Positions 1 through 7,108 of a DNA stretch of 64,000 nt are shown piece by piece (within the stretch, counting starts at the first letter, position 1; the number at the start of each line of letters is the position of its first letter). The notes under the pieces were generated by a model. The model saw only the letters and a list, made by a program, of their open reading frames with translations, made no database searches and was not told the DNA's origin. The DNA is from CAYQTL01 sp964420405. Its GTDB lineage: Bacteria > Acidobacteriota > Thermoanaerobaculia > Thermoanaerobaculales > Sulfomarinibacteraceae. The position numbers and the translations under genes were made by a program. The stretch is taken from positions 7,217-71,216 of the forward strand of contig CAYQTL010000017.1 of assembly GCA_964420405.1 (NCBI GenBank), written 5' to 3'.

Positions 1-3
1 CAT
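1..3 (-). CDS. Start codon of the next leftward gene (presumably nuoC), cut by the window edge
   Basis: Only an ATG read leftward from position 3 is inside the window. It overlaps the nuoB stop codon as ATGA, the arrangement used throughout this operon. In complex I operons the gene after nuoB is normally nuoC (or a nuoCD fusion), so the identity is inferred from gene order alone; no coding sequence is visible. Confidence 0.45.
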
Positions 4-632
4 CAGCGCTCCCTGTCCGGCGGCGTCAGGTCCCGCATGGCGACACGTTCGGCGTGCTTGCGGTCGCGCTGGCACTCGCGCGCGCCGCGGAGAACGCCCT
101 GGTGGCCCACCGCCCAGCTGAGCGGCCGGGTCTCGGCGCCGACCGCCTCCCGCAGCAGCAGCAGGCCCTCCATGAACGCCTCGGGCCGCGGCGGGCAGCC
201 CGGCACGTAGACGTCCACCGGCAGGAACGAGTCCACCCCCTGCACGACGCTGTAGATGTCGTACATCCCACCCGAGTTGGCGCACGAGCCCATCGAGATC
301 ACCCAGCGGGGCGCCATCATCTGCTCGTACAGCCGTTGGATCACCGGGGCCATCTTCACGAACACGGTGCCGGCGATGACCATCACGTCGGCCTCCCGCG
401 GGCTGCCGCGGATGACCTCGGCGCCGAAGCGGGCCACGTCGTGGCGGCTGGTGAGGCTGGTGGCCATCTCCACGAAGCAGCACGACAGCCCGAAGTTGAA
501 CGGCCACATGGAGTTCTTGCGGCCCCACGCGACCAGGTCCGAGAGCCTCGACATGGCCAGGACCCGGCTCACTGCGGCCTCCCAGCCGCCCCGCCCGGCG
601 CCGTCCGCGCGTTCGATCGAGACGTCGGTCAT
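3..632 (-). CDS. nuoB: NADH-quinone oxidoreductase subunit B
   Basis: Subunit of the peripheral arm of proton-pumping complex I. It holds iron-sulfur cluster N2, the last carrier before quinone, on the cytoplasmic side of the inner membrane. The 209-residue product has the four N2 ligands: the Cys51-Cys52 pair, Cys117 in a GSCA motif and Cys146 in a PGCP motif. I chose the ATG at 632 because it overlaps the nuoA stop as ATGA and drops about 124 upstream residues of Arg/Gly-rich out-of-family sequence. The length is normal for the family, so the gene looks complete. The stop overlaps the start codon of the following gene, so nuoA-nuoB and the next gene are translationally coupled. Confidence 0.97.
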   Translation of the reverse strand: MTDVSIERADGAGRGGWEAAVSRVLAMSRLSDLVAWGRKNSMWPFNFGLSCCFVEMATSLTSRHDVARFGAEVIRGSPREADVMVIAGTVFVKMAPVIQRLYEQMMAPRWVISMGSCANSGGMYDIYSVVQGVDSFLPVDVYVPGCPPRPEAFMEGLLLLREAVGAETRPLSWAVGHQGVLRGARECQRDRKHAERVAMRDLTPPDRER

Positions 633-1012
633 CGCCGCTCTCCGCCGAACCGGCGCAGCGCGCCCGCCACCTCGAGACCGCCCGAGCGCCACTCGTAGAC
701 CAACGCCGCCGCCAGGATGACGAGGAAGACGAGCATCCCGGCGTAGCCGGTCCAGCCGGCCTCCCGCGCGGCCACGGCCCACGCGATCAGGAACATGGCC
801 TCCAGGTCGAACACCACGAACAGCAGCGCGATCCGCCAGAACCGCACGCCGGACCGGTCGACCCCCGCCGACGACGGCACCACCCCCGCCTCGTACGGCT
901 CGCCGGTGGCGCGCTCGGAGTGGCGCTCGCCGAGCAGCGCAGACACGCCGAGCATGCCGCCCACAACCAGCGCCACCAGGCCCGCGTAGACCACCAGCGG
1001 CCACAGGGTCAT
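629..1012 (-). CDS. nuoA: NADH-quinone oxidoreductase subunit A
   Basis: Small membrane subunit of complex I, close to the quinone channel. The 127-residue product has three predicted membrane helices (about residues 5-27, 60-82 and 90-110). The acidic loop after helix 1 carries the family pattern around PYEAG, and helix 2 holds the conserved FVVFDLEAMFL segment. The ATG at 1012 is preceded by GGAG at a spacing of 8 nt. Longer upstream extensions run into hexamer-repeat DNA and are rejected. This is the first gene of the leftward nuo operon. No clear -10 box is visible upstream, where the region is GC-rich repeat. Confidence 0.95.
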   Translation of the reverse strand: MTLWPLVVYAGLVALVVGGMLGVSALLGERHSERATGEPYEAGVVPSSAGVDRSGVRFWRIALLFVVFDLEAMFLIAWAVAAREAGWTGYAGMLVFLVILAAALVYEWRSGGLEVAGALRRFGGERR

Positions 1013-1174
1013 CGGATGCGCTCCGGGCGCGGCTCCCGCCGCTCGTGAGGTGAGTTTCGAGTCACCGCCCGATCGTCGTGCCACGCTCGGCCCCCCACCA
1101 TGCGGGGCGCGCGCACCGGGGTACCGGGGCTGCCCCCAGCGATGCCGGTCGCGACCCGTGATGCCGTCACCCCC

Positions 1175-1228
1175 GTCCGCGTCCGTGCCCGTGCCCGTGC
1201 CCGATCCCGATCCCGTTCTCGTTCCCGA
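1175..1228. repeat. Degenerate C-rich hexamer array (9 units)
   Basis: Nine consecutive 6-bp units of the form GTCCGC, GTCCGT, GCCCGT, GCCCGA, TCCCGA. The opposite strand carries regularly spaced G runs. It is the inverted partner of the array at 1389-1436 and belongs to the family also seen near 4200, 4320, 25980, 28010 and 54850. Confidence 0.85.
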
Positions 1229-1283
1229 CGCGTGCGGGGTTGCACCTGCGACCCGCCTTTCGGATCTCCTGGAGCCAGCCCTT

Positions 1284-1313
1284 CCGCTGCATCGAGGGCA
1301 CGGACGCGGGCAC
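1284..1313. repeat. Dispersed core repeat, copy 1
   Basis: The 30-bp stretch contains CATCGAGGGCACGGACGCGG. It matches 38614-38640 over its length with a single one-base gap, and the reverse strand of 38526-38542 over 17 bp. The sub-core CACGGACGCGGGC occurs again, inverted, at 25913-25925. All copies are intergenic. Confidence 0.75.
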
Positions 1314-1326
1314 GGACACTGAAGGG

Positions 1327-1344
1327 GGGCGACCTCGGTCGCCC
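1327..1344. other. Perfect hairpin GGGCGACC-TC-GGTCGCCC
   Basis: An 8-bp perfect stem with a 2-nt loop between the two hexamer arrays. There is no T-tract, and neither neighbouring gene ends here, so a terminator role is not supported. It could be an operator or part of the repeat element. Confidence 0.5.
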
Positions 1345-1388
1345 ACGGGCGGGCGGGGTCGCTGCAGTTGGACGCGACCACAACCATC

Positions 1389-1436
1389 GGGATCGGGATC
1401 GGGATCGGGATCGGGGTCGGGGTCGGGGTCGGGGTC
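1389..1436. repeat. G-rich hexamer array, 4 x GGGATC then 4 x GGGGTC
   Basis: Eight perfect 6-bp units with one base change half way along. Eight G runs spaced by 2-3 nt on the plus strand make it a good candidate for G-quadruplex formation. It ends 12 bp before the -10 box of the sugar dehydrogenase gene, so it occupies the place of a -35 element and upstream promoter region. Confidence 0.9.
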
Positions 1437-1448
1437 GGCGGAGAGACG

Positions 1449-1454
1449 TACACT
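1449..1454 (+). promoter_or_regulatory. -10 box TACACT for a probably leaderless transcript
   Basis: TACACT lies exactly 6 nt before the ATG at 1461, which puts the expected transcription start at or next to the start codon. There is no convincing ribosome binding site close to the ATG. The same 6-nt spacing recurs at 37711-37716. Confidence 0.6.
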
Positions 1455-1460
1455 GGTTCG

Positions 1461-2618
1461 ATGTCGACCCGACGGATCGCACCGCTCGCCCTCGCCCTGC
1501 TCACCTGCGTCGCCTGCGAGGCGGTGCTCGGCATCTCGCCGCCGGGCGACCGGCCGCCAGCGGACGCCGACCTGCCCCTCGCCGACATCCGGCTGCCGGC
1601 CGGGTTCACGATCTCGGTGTTCGCACGGGTCGAGGACGCCCGCTCGCTGGCACTCGGCCCGGGCGGCACGGTGTTCGTCGGCAACCGGAAGGGCGACTCC
1701 GTGTGGGCCGTGCGCGACGAGGACGGCGACGGGCGCGGCGAGCGGGTGCTCCGCGTCGCCCGCGGCCTGCACATGCCCAACGGGGTGGCGGTGCACGAGG
1801 GGGACCTCTACGTCGCCGAGGTGAGCCGCGTGCTGCGATTCGCGAGCATCGAAGAGAACCTCGACGACCCGCCCGGGCCCGAGGTGGTGTCCGACGCCTA
1901 CCCATCGGAGACGCACCACGGCTGGAAGCACATCGCCTTCGGGCCCGACGGTCTGCTGTACGTCCCCGTCGGCGCCCCCTGCAACGTGTGTCTCTCCGAC
2001 GACGAGATCTTCGCCACGATCACCCGGATGCGCCCCGACGGCAGCGGCCTCGAGATCTTCGCCCACGGCGTCCGCAACACCGTCGGCTTCGACTGGCACC
2101 CCGACACCGGCGTGCTCTGGTTCACCGACAACGGCCGCGACTGGATGGGCGACGACCGCCCGCCCGACGAGCTCAACCGGGCGCCGGAGCCGGGGCTCCA
2201 CTTCGGGTTCCCCTTCTGCCACGGCCGTGACGTCTCGGATCCGGAGCTCGGAGCGCAACGCCCGTGCGAGGAGACGGCTCCGCCGGTCCGGGAGCTCGGG
2301 CCGCACGTGGCCGCCCTCGGGATGCTGTTCGTCACCGGGGAGCGATTCCCGGCCGCCTACCGCGGACGGATCCTGATCGCCGAGCACGGCTCGTGGAACC
2401 GGTCCGAGAAGATCGGATACCGGGTGATGGTGGTGGACCCCACCGCCGAACCGCGTCCGACCTACGAGGTCTTCGCGGAGGGCTGGCTGCGGGGTGAGTC
2501 GGCCTGGGGCCGACCGGTGGACCTGCTCGAGCTGCCCGACGGCTCGCTGCTGGTCTCCGACGACCACGCCGGCGCGATCTACAGGATCGAGCCGCCGCCA
2601 GCGGAACCGGCCGGGTGA
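1461..2618 (+). CDS. PQQ-dependent sugar dehydrogenase-like lipoprotein (sorbosone/aldose dehydrogenase family)
   Basis: Predicted periplasmic beta-propeller enzyme of the soluble aldose/L-sorbosone dehydrogenase type, which oxidises sugars with PQQ. The 385-residue product starts with a signal peptide ending in a Cys pair (LTCVAC), so it is probably a lipoprotein. Typical propeller segments follow: HMPNGVAV, HHGWKHIAFGPDG, GVRNTVGFDWHP and FTDNGRDWMGDD, and near the end GRPVDLLELPDGSLLVSDD. The ATG at 1461 is chosen because it begins the signal peptide and sits 6 nt behind a -10 box; an extension to 1368 would translate repeat DNA. Its stop abuts the stop of the convergent next gene without a spacer. 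No PQQ synthesis genes are in the window, so cofactor use is inferred from the family. Confidence 0.85.
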   Translation: MSTRRIAPLALALLTCVACEAVLGISPPGDRPPADADLPLADIRLPAGFTISVFARVEDARSLALGPGGTVFVGNRKGDSVWAVRDEDGDGRGERVLRVARGLHMPNGVAVHEGDLYVAEVSRVLRFASIEENLDDPPGPEVVSDAYPSETHHGWKHIAFGPDGLLYVPVGAPCNVCLSDDEIFATITRMRPDGSGLEIFAHGVRNTVGFDWHPDTGVLWFTDNGRDWMGDDRPPDELNRAPEPGLHFGFPFCHGRDVSDPELGAQRPCEETAPPVRELGPHVAALGMLFVTGERFPAAYRGRILIAEHGSWNRSEKIGYRVMVVDPTAEPRPTYEVFAEGWLRGESAWGRPVDLLELPDGSLLVSDDHAGAIYRIEPPPAEPAG

Positions 2619-2864
2619 TCAGCCGCCGGTGTCGACACGGACGTTGACGCCGCCGACCCCGGCACGCTGGGCGCAGTGGGCGCCGCAGTACACCACCCCG
2701 TCGGACTCGACGCCGTGGCCGAGGATACCCACGTCGCACGTCGGGCACCTCGGCGCGAGCGCGTGGACCGCGCACTCGAAGCAGTCGAACCAGTGCTTCT
2801 CGCCGTTCATCTCGACCGCGAACGCCTTGTCGTAGTCGTTGCCGCAGATCTCGCACCTGGCCAT
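2619..2864 (-). CDS. Small Cys-rich zinc-binding protein (prokaryotic metallothionein/zinc-ribbon-like)
   Basis: The 81-residue product has four Cys pairs: C4-x2-C7, C28-x2-C31, C40-x2-C43 and C60-x3-C64, with His24, His34, His50 and His63 nearby. This implies one or two bound Zn ions. Similar short proteins are annotated as prokaryotic metallothioneins; a role in metal buffering is plausible but not shown by the sequence. The ATG at 2864 is preceded by AAGGAG with good spacing and is preferred over an upstream in-frame ATG without one. It lies 26 bp downstream of the HPF-cold-shock gene on the same strand and probably shares its transcript. Confidence 0.75.
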   Translation of the reverse strand: MARCEICGNDYDKAFAVEMNGEKHWFDCFECAVHALAPRCPTCDVGILGHGVESDGVVYCGAHCAQRAGVGGVNVRVDTGG

Positions 2865-2890
2865 GGTGGTCTCCTTCCGTCGTCCTGTCG

Positions 2891-3508
2891 TCATGCCTGC
2901 CAGCCGCGCGGCGGCGCGGCCGGATCGGGGGGCGTCTCGTCACCGGCTCGGGCGCCGGGCTTGTCGAGGACCTGGACCGTGCTGGCCTGGGGGCCGTCTC
3001 GGCCCATGGTCTGCTCGAAGCGCACGCGGGTTCCGATCTCGAGCCGCTCGAAGTCGTCGTGGAGCACCGCATTGCGGTGGAAGTAGACATCCCGGCCCGA
3101 CGGCGTCTTCAAGAACCCGTAGTCCTCCTCAGGGTGCAGCCGGACCACGAGCGCCCACGGCTCGGGCGGCACCTTGACCTCGTCGCGCCGCCGCTCGACC
3201 ACCTCCTTGAGCTGGCGCTCGGCGGCGTCGAAGGCGCTGTTGACGACGGTCTCGAGGGCGTCGTGGAGATCGTGGTCGCCGGGCTTCTTGTTGACCACGA
3301 TGTCGTGTCCCGGCGGCACCGACAGCTCGATGCGGATCCGCCAGGGGCTGCCGCTGGTGGCCGCCTCGTGGGGCTCCTCGAGCAGCACGCGGCACGACGT
3401 GAGGTTGCCGGCGAGGCGGTCGAGCCGGTCGACCTTGCGCCGGATCCTGTCCTCGATCGCGGGGTCCGGGTTCATGTCCTTGAACTGCAGCTGCAGCGGA
3501 ATCTGCAT
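2891..3508 (-). CDS. HPF/RaiA-like ribosome-associated protein fused to a cold-shock domain
   Basis: Residues 1-105 resemble the ribosome hibernation factor HPF/RaiA (beta-alpha-beta-beta-beta-alpha fold, with the ELSVPPGHDIVV strand region). Residues 115-180 form a cold-shock/S1-like RNA-binding fold with an RNP1-like YGFLKT and an RNP2-like DVYFHRNAV. The tail is Pro-rich and disordered. HPF blocks the mRNA/tRNA path on idle ribosomes; the cold-shock domain would add RNA binding, so a role in ribosome protection or stress is likely. The ATG at 3508 follows GGAGG. A longer N-terminus to 3562 is rejected because it lacks a ribosome site and HPF domains begin here. The product is 205 residues. 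Confidence 0.85.
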   Translation of the reverse strand: MQIPLQLQFKDMNPDPAIEDRIRRKVDRLDRLAGNLTSCRVLLEEPHEAATSGSPWRIRIELSVPPGHDIVVNKKPGDHDLHDALETVVNSAFDAAERQLKEVVERRRDEVKVPPEPWALVVRLHPEEDYGFLKTPSGRDVYFHRNAVLHDDFERLEIGTRVRFEQTMGRDGPQASTVQVLDKPGARAGDETPPDPAAPPRGWQA

Positions 3509-3589
3509 CGATGTCCTCCGTCCGGTCGCGGCTCTCGCACACCCGCCGCGACCAGCAACCATGGTGATCCTCGTCGCCGAGCGGATGGA

Positions 3590-3605
3590 CCGGGACCTGT
3601 CCCGG
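3590..3605. other. Hairpin CCGGGAC-CT-GTCCCGG in a divergent promoter region
   Basis: A perfect 7-bp stem with a 2-nt loop in the 250-bp region between the leftward HPF gene (start 3508) and the rightward OsmC gene (start 3760). Position and symmetry would suit a regulator site, but no cognate regulator is known. No other gene is seen in this gap. Confidence 0.35.
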
Positions 3606-3759
3606 GCTCGCCTCGGGCCTGCTCCGACCCCGGGTCGTTGCCCGAGGACGACGCCCGGGGCGGCCCGGTATCGCCCGACGGAGGCACGAGCCAGGCTTGC
3701 GGCGAGCGGCCCCTCCGGGGTTCGCCACGACGGACGACACGATGTGAGAGGAGACCATC

Positions 3760-4185
3760 ATGCCGACTCGTGAAGGAAGCGCGCACTGGGAAGGGACCCT
3801 CAGGGACGGTCGCGGCACCGTCCGCAGCTCGAGCGGCGCGGTCGACGCCGACCTGAGCTTCGGCTCCCGCTTCGAGCAGGGCGCCGGGACCAACCCCGAG
3901 GAGCTCATCGCCGCAGCCCACGCCGGGTGCTACTCGATGGCCCTGTCGATGCTGCTCGAGGAGGCCGGCCACCCGCCGGACACCATCCACACACGTGCCG
4001 CGGTGACGATCGAGAAGGTCGAGGCGGGCTTCGAGATCACCGGGATCCGGCTCCACACGCGGGTGTCCGCCTCCAACCTGGACGAGGCGACGTTCCGCGA
4101 GCAGGCGGAGGCCGCCAAGGCCGGCTGCCCGGTGTCGAAGGCCCTGCAGGCGGTCGACATCGAGCTCGACGCCGAGCTGGCGTAG
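3760..4185 (+). CDS. osmC: OsmC family peroxiredoxin
   Basis: Thiol peroxidase that reduces organic hydroperoxides in the cytoplasm. The 141-residue product has both family cysteines, Cys57 in an HAGCY motif (peroxidatic) and Cys123 in an AGCPVSKAL motif (resolving). Arg37 and Glu48 are in the usual places. The length is typical. The ATG at 3760 follows AGAGGAG. The gene stands alone and converges on doxX; the two are separated by a pair of inverted hexamer arrays. Confidence 0.95.
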   Translation: MPTREGSAHWEGTLRDGRGTVRSSSGAVDADLSFGSRFEQGAGTNPEELIAAAHAGCYSMALSMLLEEAGHPPDTIHTRAAVTIEKVEAGFEITGIRLHTRVSASNLDEATFREQAEAAKAGCPVSKALQAVDIELDAELA

Positions 4186-4192
4186 GACGTCC

Positions 4193-4226
4193 TCCGACTC
4201 CGATCCCGAACCCGATGGCGATCGGG
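4193..4226. repeat. C-rich hexamer units ending in a CCCGAT-GGCG-ATCGGG hairpin
   Basis: Four hexamers (TCCGAC, TCCGAT, CCCGAA, CCCGAT) start 8 bp after the osmC stop and run into a 6-bp stem, 4-nt loop hairpin (4211-4226). It may serve as the osmC terminator despite lacking a T-tract. It is inverted relative to the array at 4315-4338. Confidence 0.7.
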
Positions 4227-4314
4227 CCCGGAGCGGTCCCCGAGCCCGCCCCGTCGCGCCCGCCGGTGTCGGCGATGTCGGGGCGCTCTCGAGCACGCGT
4301 CTCACGCTCTCGTC

Positions 4315-4338
4315 GGGACCGGGATCGGGACCGGGACC
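4315..4338. repeat. G-rich hexamer array GGGACC, GGGATC, GGGACC, GGGACC
   Basis: Four perfect 6-bp units with four GGG runs, sufficient for a G-quadruplex. The array lies 13 bp past the doxX stop (on the other strand). Together with 4193-4226 it fills the space between two convergent genes. Confidence 0.85.
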
Positions 4339-4351
4339 GGAGCGTGCCTGC

Positions 4352-4750
4352 CTAGGACCTGCCGCGCGTCCGGCCTCCGATCGACCAGATGCCGTCGCCG
4401 CGGGTGGCGAGGTACAGGAACACGAACGCGTACGCCGCGGCGAGCTCGCCGCCGTTCTGGATCGGCCAGAACCCCTGCGGGAGGTGGACCATGAAGTAGG
4501 CCACCGCCATCTGGCCCGAGGCGATGAACGCCGCCCAGCGGGTGACCAGGCCGAGCAGGACCAGCGTCCCGCCGACCAGCTCGATCACGCCCGCGAGGCC
4601 GTACAGGGACGCCAGCGCCACCTGGTCGCCGCCGAGCACGCCGAACAGCTTCTGGGCGCCGTGGCACAGGAACAGGAACCCGATCACGATCCGCATCAGC
4701 GCGTAGGCGTGGGGCTCGAACCGGACGAGCACCGAGCTGGGATCCGCCAT
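4352..4750 (-). CDS. DoxX family membrane protein
   Basis: The 132-residue product has four predicted membrane helices, starting near residue 18 with the pattern ALMRIVIGFLFLCHGAQKLF typical of DoxX/DoxD-like proteins. Members are associated with thiol or redox stress, or sit next to oxidoreductases; no enzymatic motif is visible here. The ATG at 4750 is preceded by a strong AAGGAGG. It is monocistronic. Convergence with the peroxiredoxin gene is consistent with, but does not prove, a redox role. Confidence 0.85.
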   Translation of the reverse strand: MADPSSVLVRFEPHAYALMRIVIGFLFLCHGAQKLFGVLGGDQVALASLYGLAGVIELVGGTLVLLGLVTRWAAFIASGQMAVAYFMVHLPQGFWPIQNGGELAAAYAFVFLYLATRGDGIWSIGGRTRGRS

Positions 4751-5239
4751 CACGTCCTCCTTCGTCGAGATCTCGTTGTCAGCGTCCCCGCGCCTGCGTA
4801 GCCGCGCCATCGGGGGGCGCTCCATCGTCGGGCGGGGGTGTCGCCCGGTCGGGTCGCCTCCCGGGCTTCGTCCGATCCATCACGTCATCCCGAGCGGGCA
4901 GAGCGCGTCGAAGGACCTCCCTCGAGCCCGCACGCAGTCCGCCTTCTCCGATCCCGATGACTGTGTGACCCACGCGACCCGGATTCCGTGGACATGACCG
5001 CCGGCGTCCCGGCCTGCGGGTCCGACCGGTCGGGTACGGTTCCGAAGATCCGCCAGGTGCGGACCGGCATCGGGACCTGGATCTGAGAGAGAACCCACCT
5101 CCGATCGGCGACTGCGAGCGCATGGGGACGCTCCCCAGGTCCCTCCCGGAGGATCTCTGACATCGCGCTCGCAGGTGGCCCGAACGACCCCGTGGCGGCG
5201 ACCGTGCACCCTGGCAGGACAGAGAGGAGGAGCGGAGCC
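4751..5239. other. Divergent intergenic region before the encapsulin operon
   Basis: 489 bp between leftward doxX and the rightward ferritin gene. At 4884-4920 it holds a stretch resembling the widespread intergenic repeat type with TCATCC-GAGCG followed by GTCGAAGGACCT. A single hexamer-family motif CTCCGATCCCGATG lies at 4946-4959. A 30-codon open frame starts at 4994 but has no ribosome site or recognisable product. No clear promoter could be assigned. Confidence 0.5.
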
Positions 5240-5587
5240 ATGACCGGCGAGTACCACGAACCCTGGAGCGAGCTGCCGGAGGACGTACGCAACGCCCACC
5301 GCGCCATGAAGAGCCTGATCGAGGAGCTGGAGGCGGTCGACTGGTACCACCAGCGGGTCGCCGTGACCTCGGACGCCTCCCTGCGCGCGATCCTCGCCCA
5401 CAACCGGGACGAGGAGATCGAGCACGCCTGCATGGCCCTCGAGTGGCTGCGTCGCACCATGCCCGGCTGGGACGAGGAGCTGCGCACCTACCTCTTCACC
5501 GAGGGGCCCATCCACGAGCTCGAGGACGACGGCGGCGGCGACGGCGACGGCGGCACCCTCGGCATCGGCAGCCTGAAAGGAGAGTGA
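5240..5587 (+). CDS. Encapsulated ferritin (EncFtn) cargo protein
   Basis: Ferritin-like half-bundle protein that forms a ferroxidase centre at its dimer interface and works inside an encapsulin shell. The 115-residue product has the EncFtn signature ELEAVDWYHQR and HNRDEEIEHA. The expected iron ligands are Glu29, Glu59 and His62, with Trp35 and Tyr36 in the usual second shell. After an acidic Gly/Asp linker it ends in TLGIGSLKGE, a canonical encapsulin-targeting peptide of the LxxGSL type. The ATG at 5240 follows GAGGAG. The shell gene starts 4 nt after its stop, so the two are co-transcribed and probably coupled. Confidence 0.96.
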   Translation: MTGEYHEPWSELPEDVRNAHRAMKSLIEELEAVDWYHQRVAVTSDASLRAILAHNRDEEIEHACMALEWLRRTMPGWDEELRTYLFTEGPIHELEDDGGGDGDGGTLGIGSLKGE

Positions 5588-5591
5588 CGAC

Positions 5592-6380
5592 ATGGACATC
5601 CTGCGCCGCGAGCTGGCGCCGATCACCGATCGCGCCTGGGACGAGATCACCGAGCAGGCGCAGCGCGTGCTGCGCTCCCACCTGAGCGGCCGCACCCTGG
5701 TGGACGTGGACGGCCCCCACGGCCTCGAGTACTCGGCGGTCGGCCTCGGCCGGCTCGACGTCCGGGACGAGGAGCCCGTCGCCGGCGTGTCCTACGGCGT
5801 GCGCCGGGTCCAGCCGCTGATCGAGACCCGCGCCCAGCTCGAGCTCGACGTCTGGGAGCTCGACAACGCCGACCGGGGCGCCGCCGACATCGAGCTCGAC
5901 GAGGTCGACCGGGCCGCCGCCGCCATCGCCACCTTCGAGGAGCACGCCGTCTACCGGGGCTTCGAGCCCGCCGGGATCGTCGGCATCGCCGGCGCCTCGA
6001 CCCACGAGCCGATCGCGATCGGCGACGACGGCTTCCCGGGAGCGGTCGCCCGGGGCGTGGTGGCCCTGCGGACGGCCGACGTGGAGGGACCCTACCGCCT
6101 GATATTGGGTCCCGACATGTTCCGCCGGCTGGAGTCGGACGGCTCCACCTACCCCGCCCGCCGCCAGATCGAGCGGATGCTCGACAGCTCGCCGGTGCTG
6201 GCCCCGGTGGTGGAGGGCGGCTACCTGGTCACCACCAGGGGTGGCGACTTCGAGCTCGTGCTGGGCCAGGACCTGTCGATCGGGTACGAGACCCACGACG
6301 CCCGCACGGTGCGCCTGTACCTGACGGAGTCGTTCACGTTCCGGGTGCTCGAGCCGGCCGCAGCCGTGTGCCTGGAGTGA
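5592..6380 (+). CDS. enc: Family 1 encapsulin nanocompartment shell protein
   Basis: HK97-fold shell protein that self-assembles into an icosahedral compartment around its cargo. The 262-residue product begins with the typical MDILRRELAPITDRAWDEI helix. It also shows the family segments around RTLVDVDGPHG, ARAQLELDVWELDN and GFPGAVARGV, and ends with the LYLTESFTFRV strand. Length and motifs match family 1 (linocin-like) shells. The ribosome site GGAGAG lies inside the targeting-peptide codons of the upstream cargo gene. The shell holds and mineralises iron oxidised by the EncFtn cargo. Confidence 0.97.
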   Translation: MDILRRELAPITDRAWDEITEQAQRVLRSHLSGRTLVDVDGPHGLEYSAVGLGRLDVRDEEPVAGVSYGVRRVQPLIETRAQLELDVWELDNADRGAADIELDEVDRAAAAIATFEEHAVYRGFEPAGIVGIAGASTHEPIAIGDDGFPGAVARGVVALRTADVEGPYRLILGPDMFRRLESDGSTYPARRQIERMLDSSPVLAPVVEGGYLVTTRGGDFELVLGQDLSIGYETHDARTVRLYLTESFTFRVLEPAAAVCLE

Positions 6381-6393
6381 TGTCGCGACCCCG

Positions 6394-6410
6394 GGGGATC
6401 TCCGATCCCC
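6394..6410 (+). terminator. Hairpin GGGGATC-TCC-GATCCCC after the encapsulin gene
   Basis: A perfect 7-bp stem with a 3-nt loop starting 13 bp after the encapsulin stop. It lacks a U-tract, so it may be a weak terminator or an mRNA 3' stabiliser between the shell gene and dodecin. Confidence 0.45.
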
Positions 6411-6430
6411 GCCTCCGCCCGCACCCCGTA

Positions 6431-6446
6431 CCGCGGCCGGCCGCGG
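6431..6446. other. 16-bp perfect palindrome CCGCGGCC-GGCCGCGG
   Basis: A self-complementary 16-mer about 80 bp upstream of the dodecin start. Being pure GC, it may occur by chance, but it lies where an operator would be expected if dodecin has its own promoter. Confidence 0.35.
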
Positions 6447-6523
6447 ACCGCGATCGTGGGCGATGACACCCAACCGGCGCCGCCACGCCCGACGCGGTGG
6501 CGCGACACCACGAGGAGGATGAG

Positions 6524-6727
6524 ATGTCCATCGCCAAGTCCATCGAGATCAGCTCCGAGTCCACCCAGAGCTTCGACCACGCCCTCAAGGACGGCATCGC
6601 CCGCGCCGCCAGGACGGTGAAGAACATCCAGGGCGTGTGGATCAAGGACCAACAGGTGGTGGTCGACGGCGACGCGATCAGCAAGTACCGCCTTCACCTG
6701 AAGGTGACCTTCGTGCTCGACAGCTGA
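6524..6727 (+). CDS. Dodecin family flavin-binding protein
   Basis: Small protein that forms hollow dodecamers and binds pairs of flavins, acting as a flavin buffer. The 67-residue product has the dodecin layout: an N-terminal strand, the helix around SFDHALKDGIARAARTV, then the GVWIKDQQV strand with Trp39, which stacks on the flavin isoalloxazine ring, and a final strand. The ATG at 6524 follows GAGGAGG. Its place behind the encapsulated ferritin suggests a link between flavin storage and release of iron by flavin-dependent reduction; this is inference. Confidence 0.93.
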   Translation: MSIAKSIEISSESTQSFDHALKDGIARAARTVKNIQGVWIKDQQVVVDGDAISKYRLHLKVTFVLDS

Positions 6728-6751
6728 GCGCGCGGGAGCAGGGAGCCACCG

Positions 6752-7075
6752 ATGCAGACCATCGAACGCCAGGAGCTCCGCCGCCGGCTCGACGAGGAGG
6801 ACATCCTCCTCCTCGACGTCCGCGGCGACGACGAGTACGAGACGGAGCACATCCCCGGGGCCAAGACCGCACCCCTGGGAAGTCTCCAGGAGCGGGTCGA
6901 GGGCGTCGTGAACCCCGGCACCGACGTGGCCGTCTACAGCGGCGGCGCCGAGTGCGACGCGTCGGACCGCGCCGCCCAGCGCCTCCAGGACATCGGGTTC
7001 CGCAACGTGTACGACTACCACGAAGGGCTGGCGGGCTGGAAGGACGCCGGCCTCGAGACCGTCCGGCGCCGCTGA
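6752..7075 (+). CDS. Rhodanese-like domain protein lacking the usual active-site Cys
   Basis: The single-domain, 107-residue product has the rhodanese pattern: LLLDVRGDDEYETEHIPGA (residues 19-37) and the C-terminal YDYHEGLAGWKDAG. In active sulfurtransferases the strand VVYC carries the nucleophile; here it reads AVYS, with Ser63 in that place. The only Cys is Cys68, five residues later. The protein is either inactive as a sulfurtransferase or uses Cys68. It lies 24 bp after dodecin and shares the transcript. A strong hairpin terminator follows. Confidence 0.85.
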   Translation: MQTIERQELRRRLDEEDILLLDVRGDDEYETEHIPGAKTAPLGSLQERVEGVVNPGTDVAVYSGGAECDASDRAAQRLQDIGFRNVYDYHEGLAGWKDAGLETVRRR

Positions 7076-7108
7076 GCCGAGAGCTCGCGACACCCGCCGA
7101 CCGCGATC

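Larger units (their letters stand above)
1013..1460. other. Divergent intergenic region built largely of repeats
   Basis: This 448-bp stretch separates leftward nuoA from the rightward sugar dehydrogenase. It holds a C-rich hexamer array (1175-1228), one copy of a longer dispersed core (1284-1313), a perfect 8-bp hairpin (1327-1344), a G-rich hexamer array (1389-1436) and a -10 box (1449-1454). The two arrays face each other as an imperfect inverted pair. Open frames crossing it are by-products of 6-nt periodic DNA and are not genes. Confidence 0.8.

Noticed and set aside
1175..1436. Hexamer arrays as a CRISPR
   Set aside because: Units are 6 bp with no spacers, and no cas genes are present.
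1100..2567. Long frames on both strands over the hexamer arrays
   Set aside because: Periodic 6-bp DNA cannot produce stops in most frames; their peptides are (DP)n, (RS)n or (GI)n repeats, and the sugar dehydrogenase explains the coding signal.
4994..5086. A 30-codon frame upstream of the ferritin gene as a leader peptide
   Set aside because: No ribosome site, no biased codon run and no attenuator-like hairpin after it.
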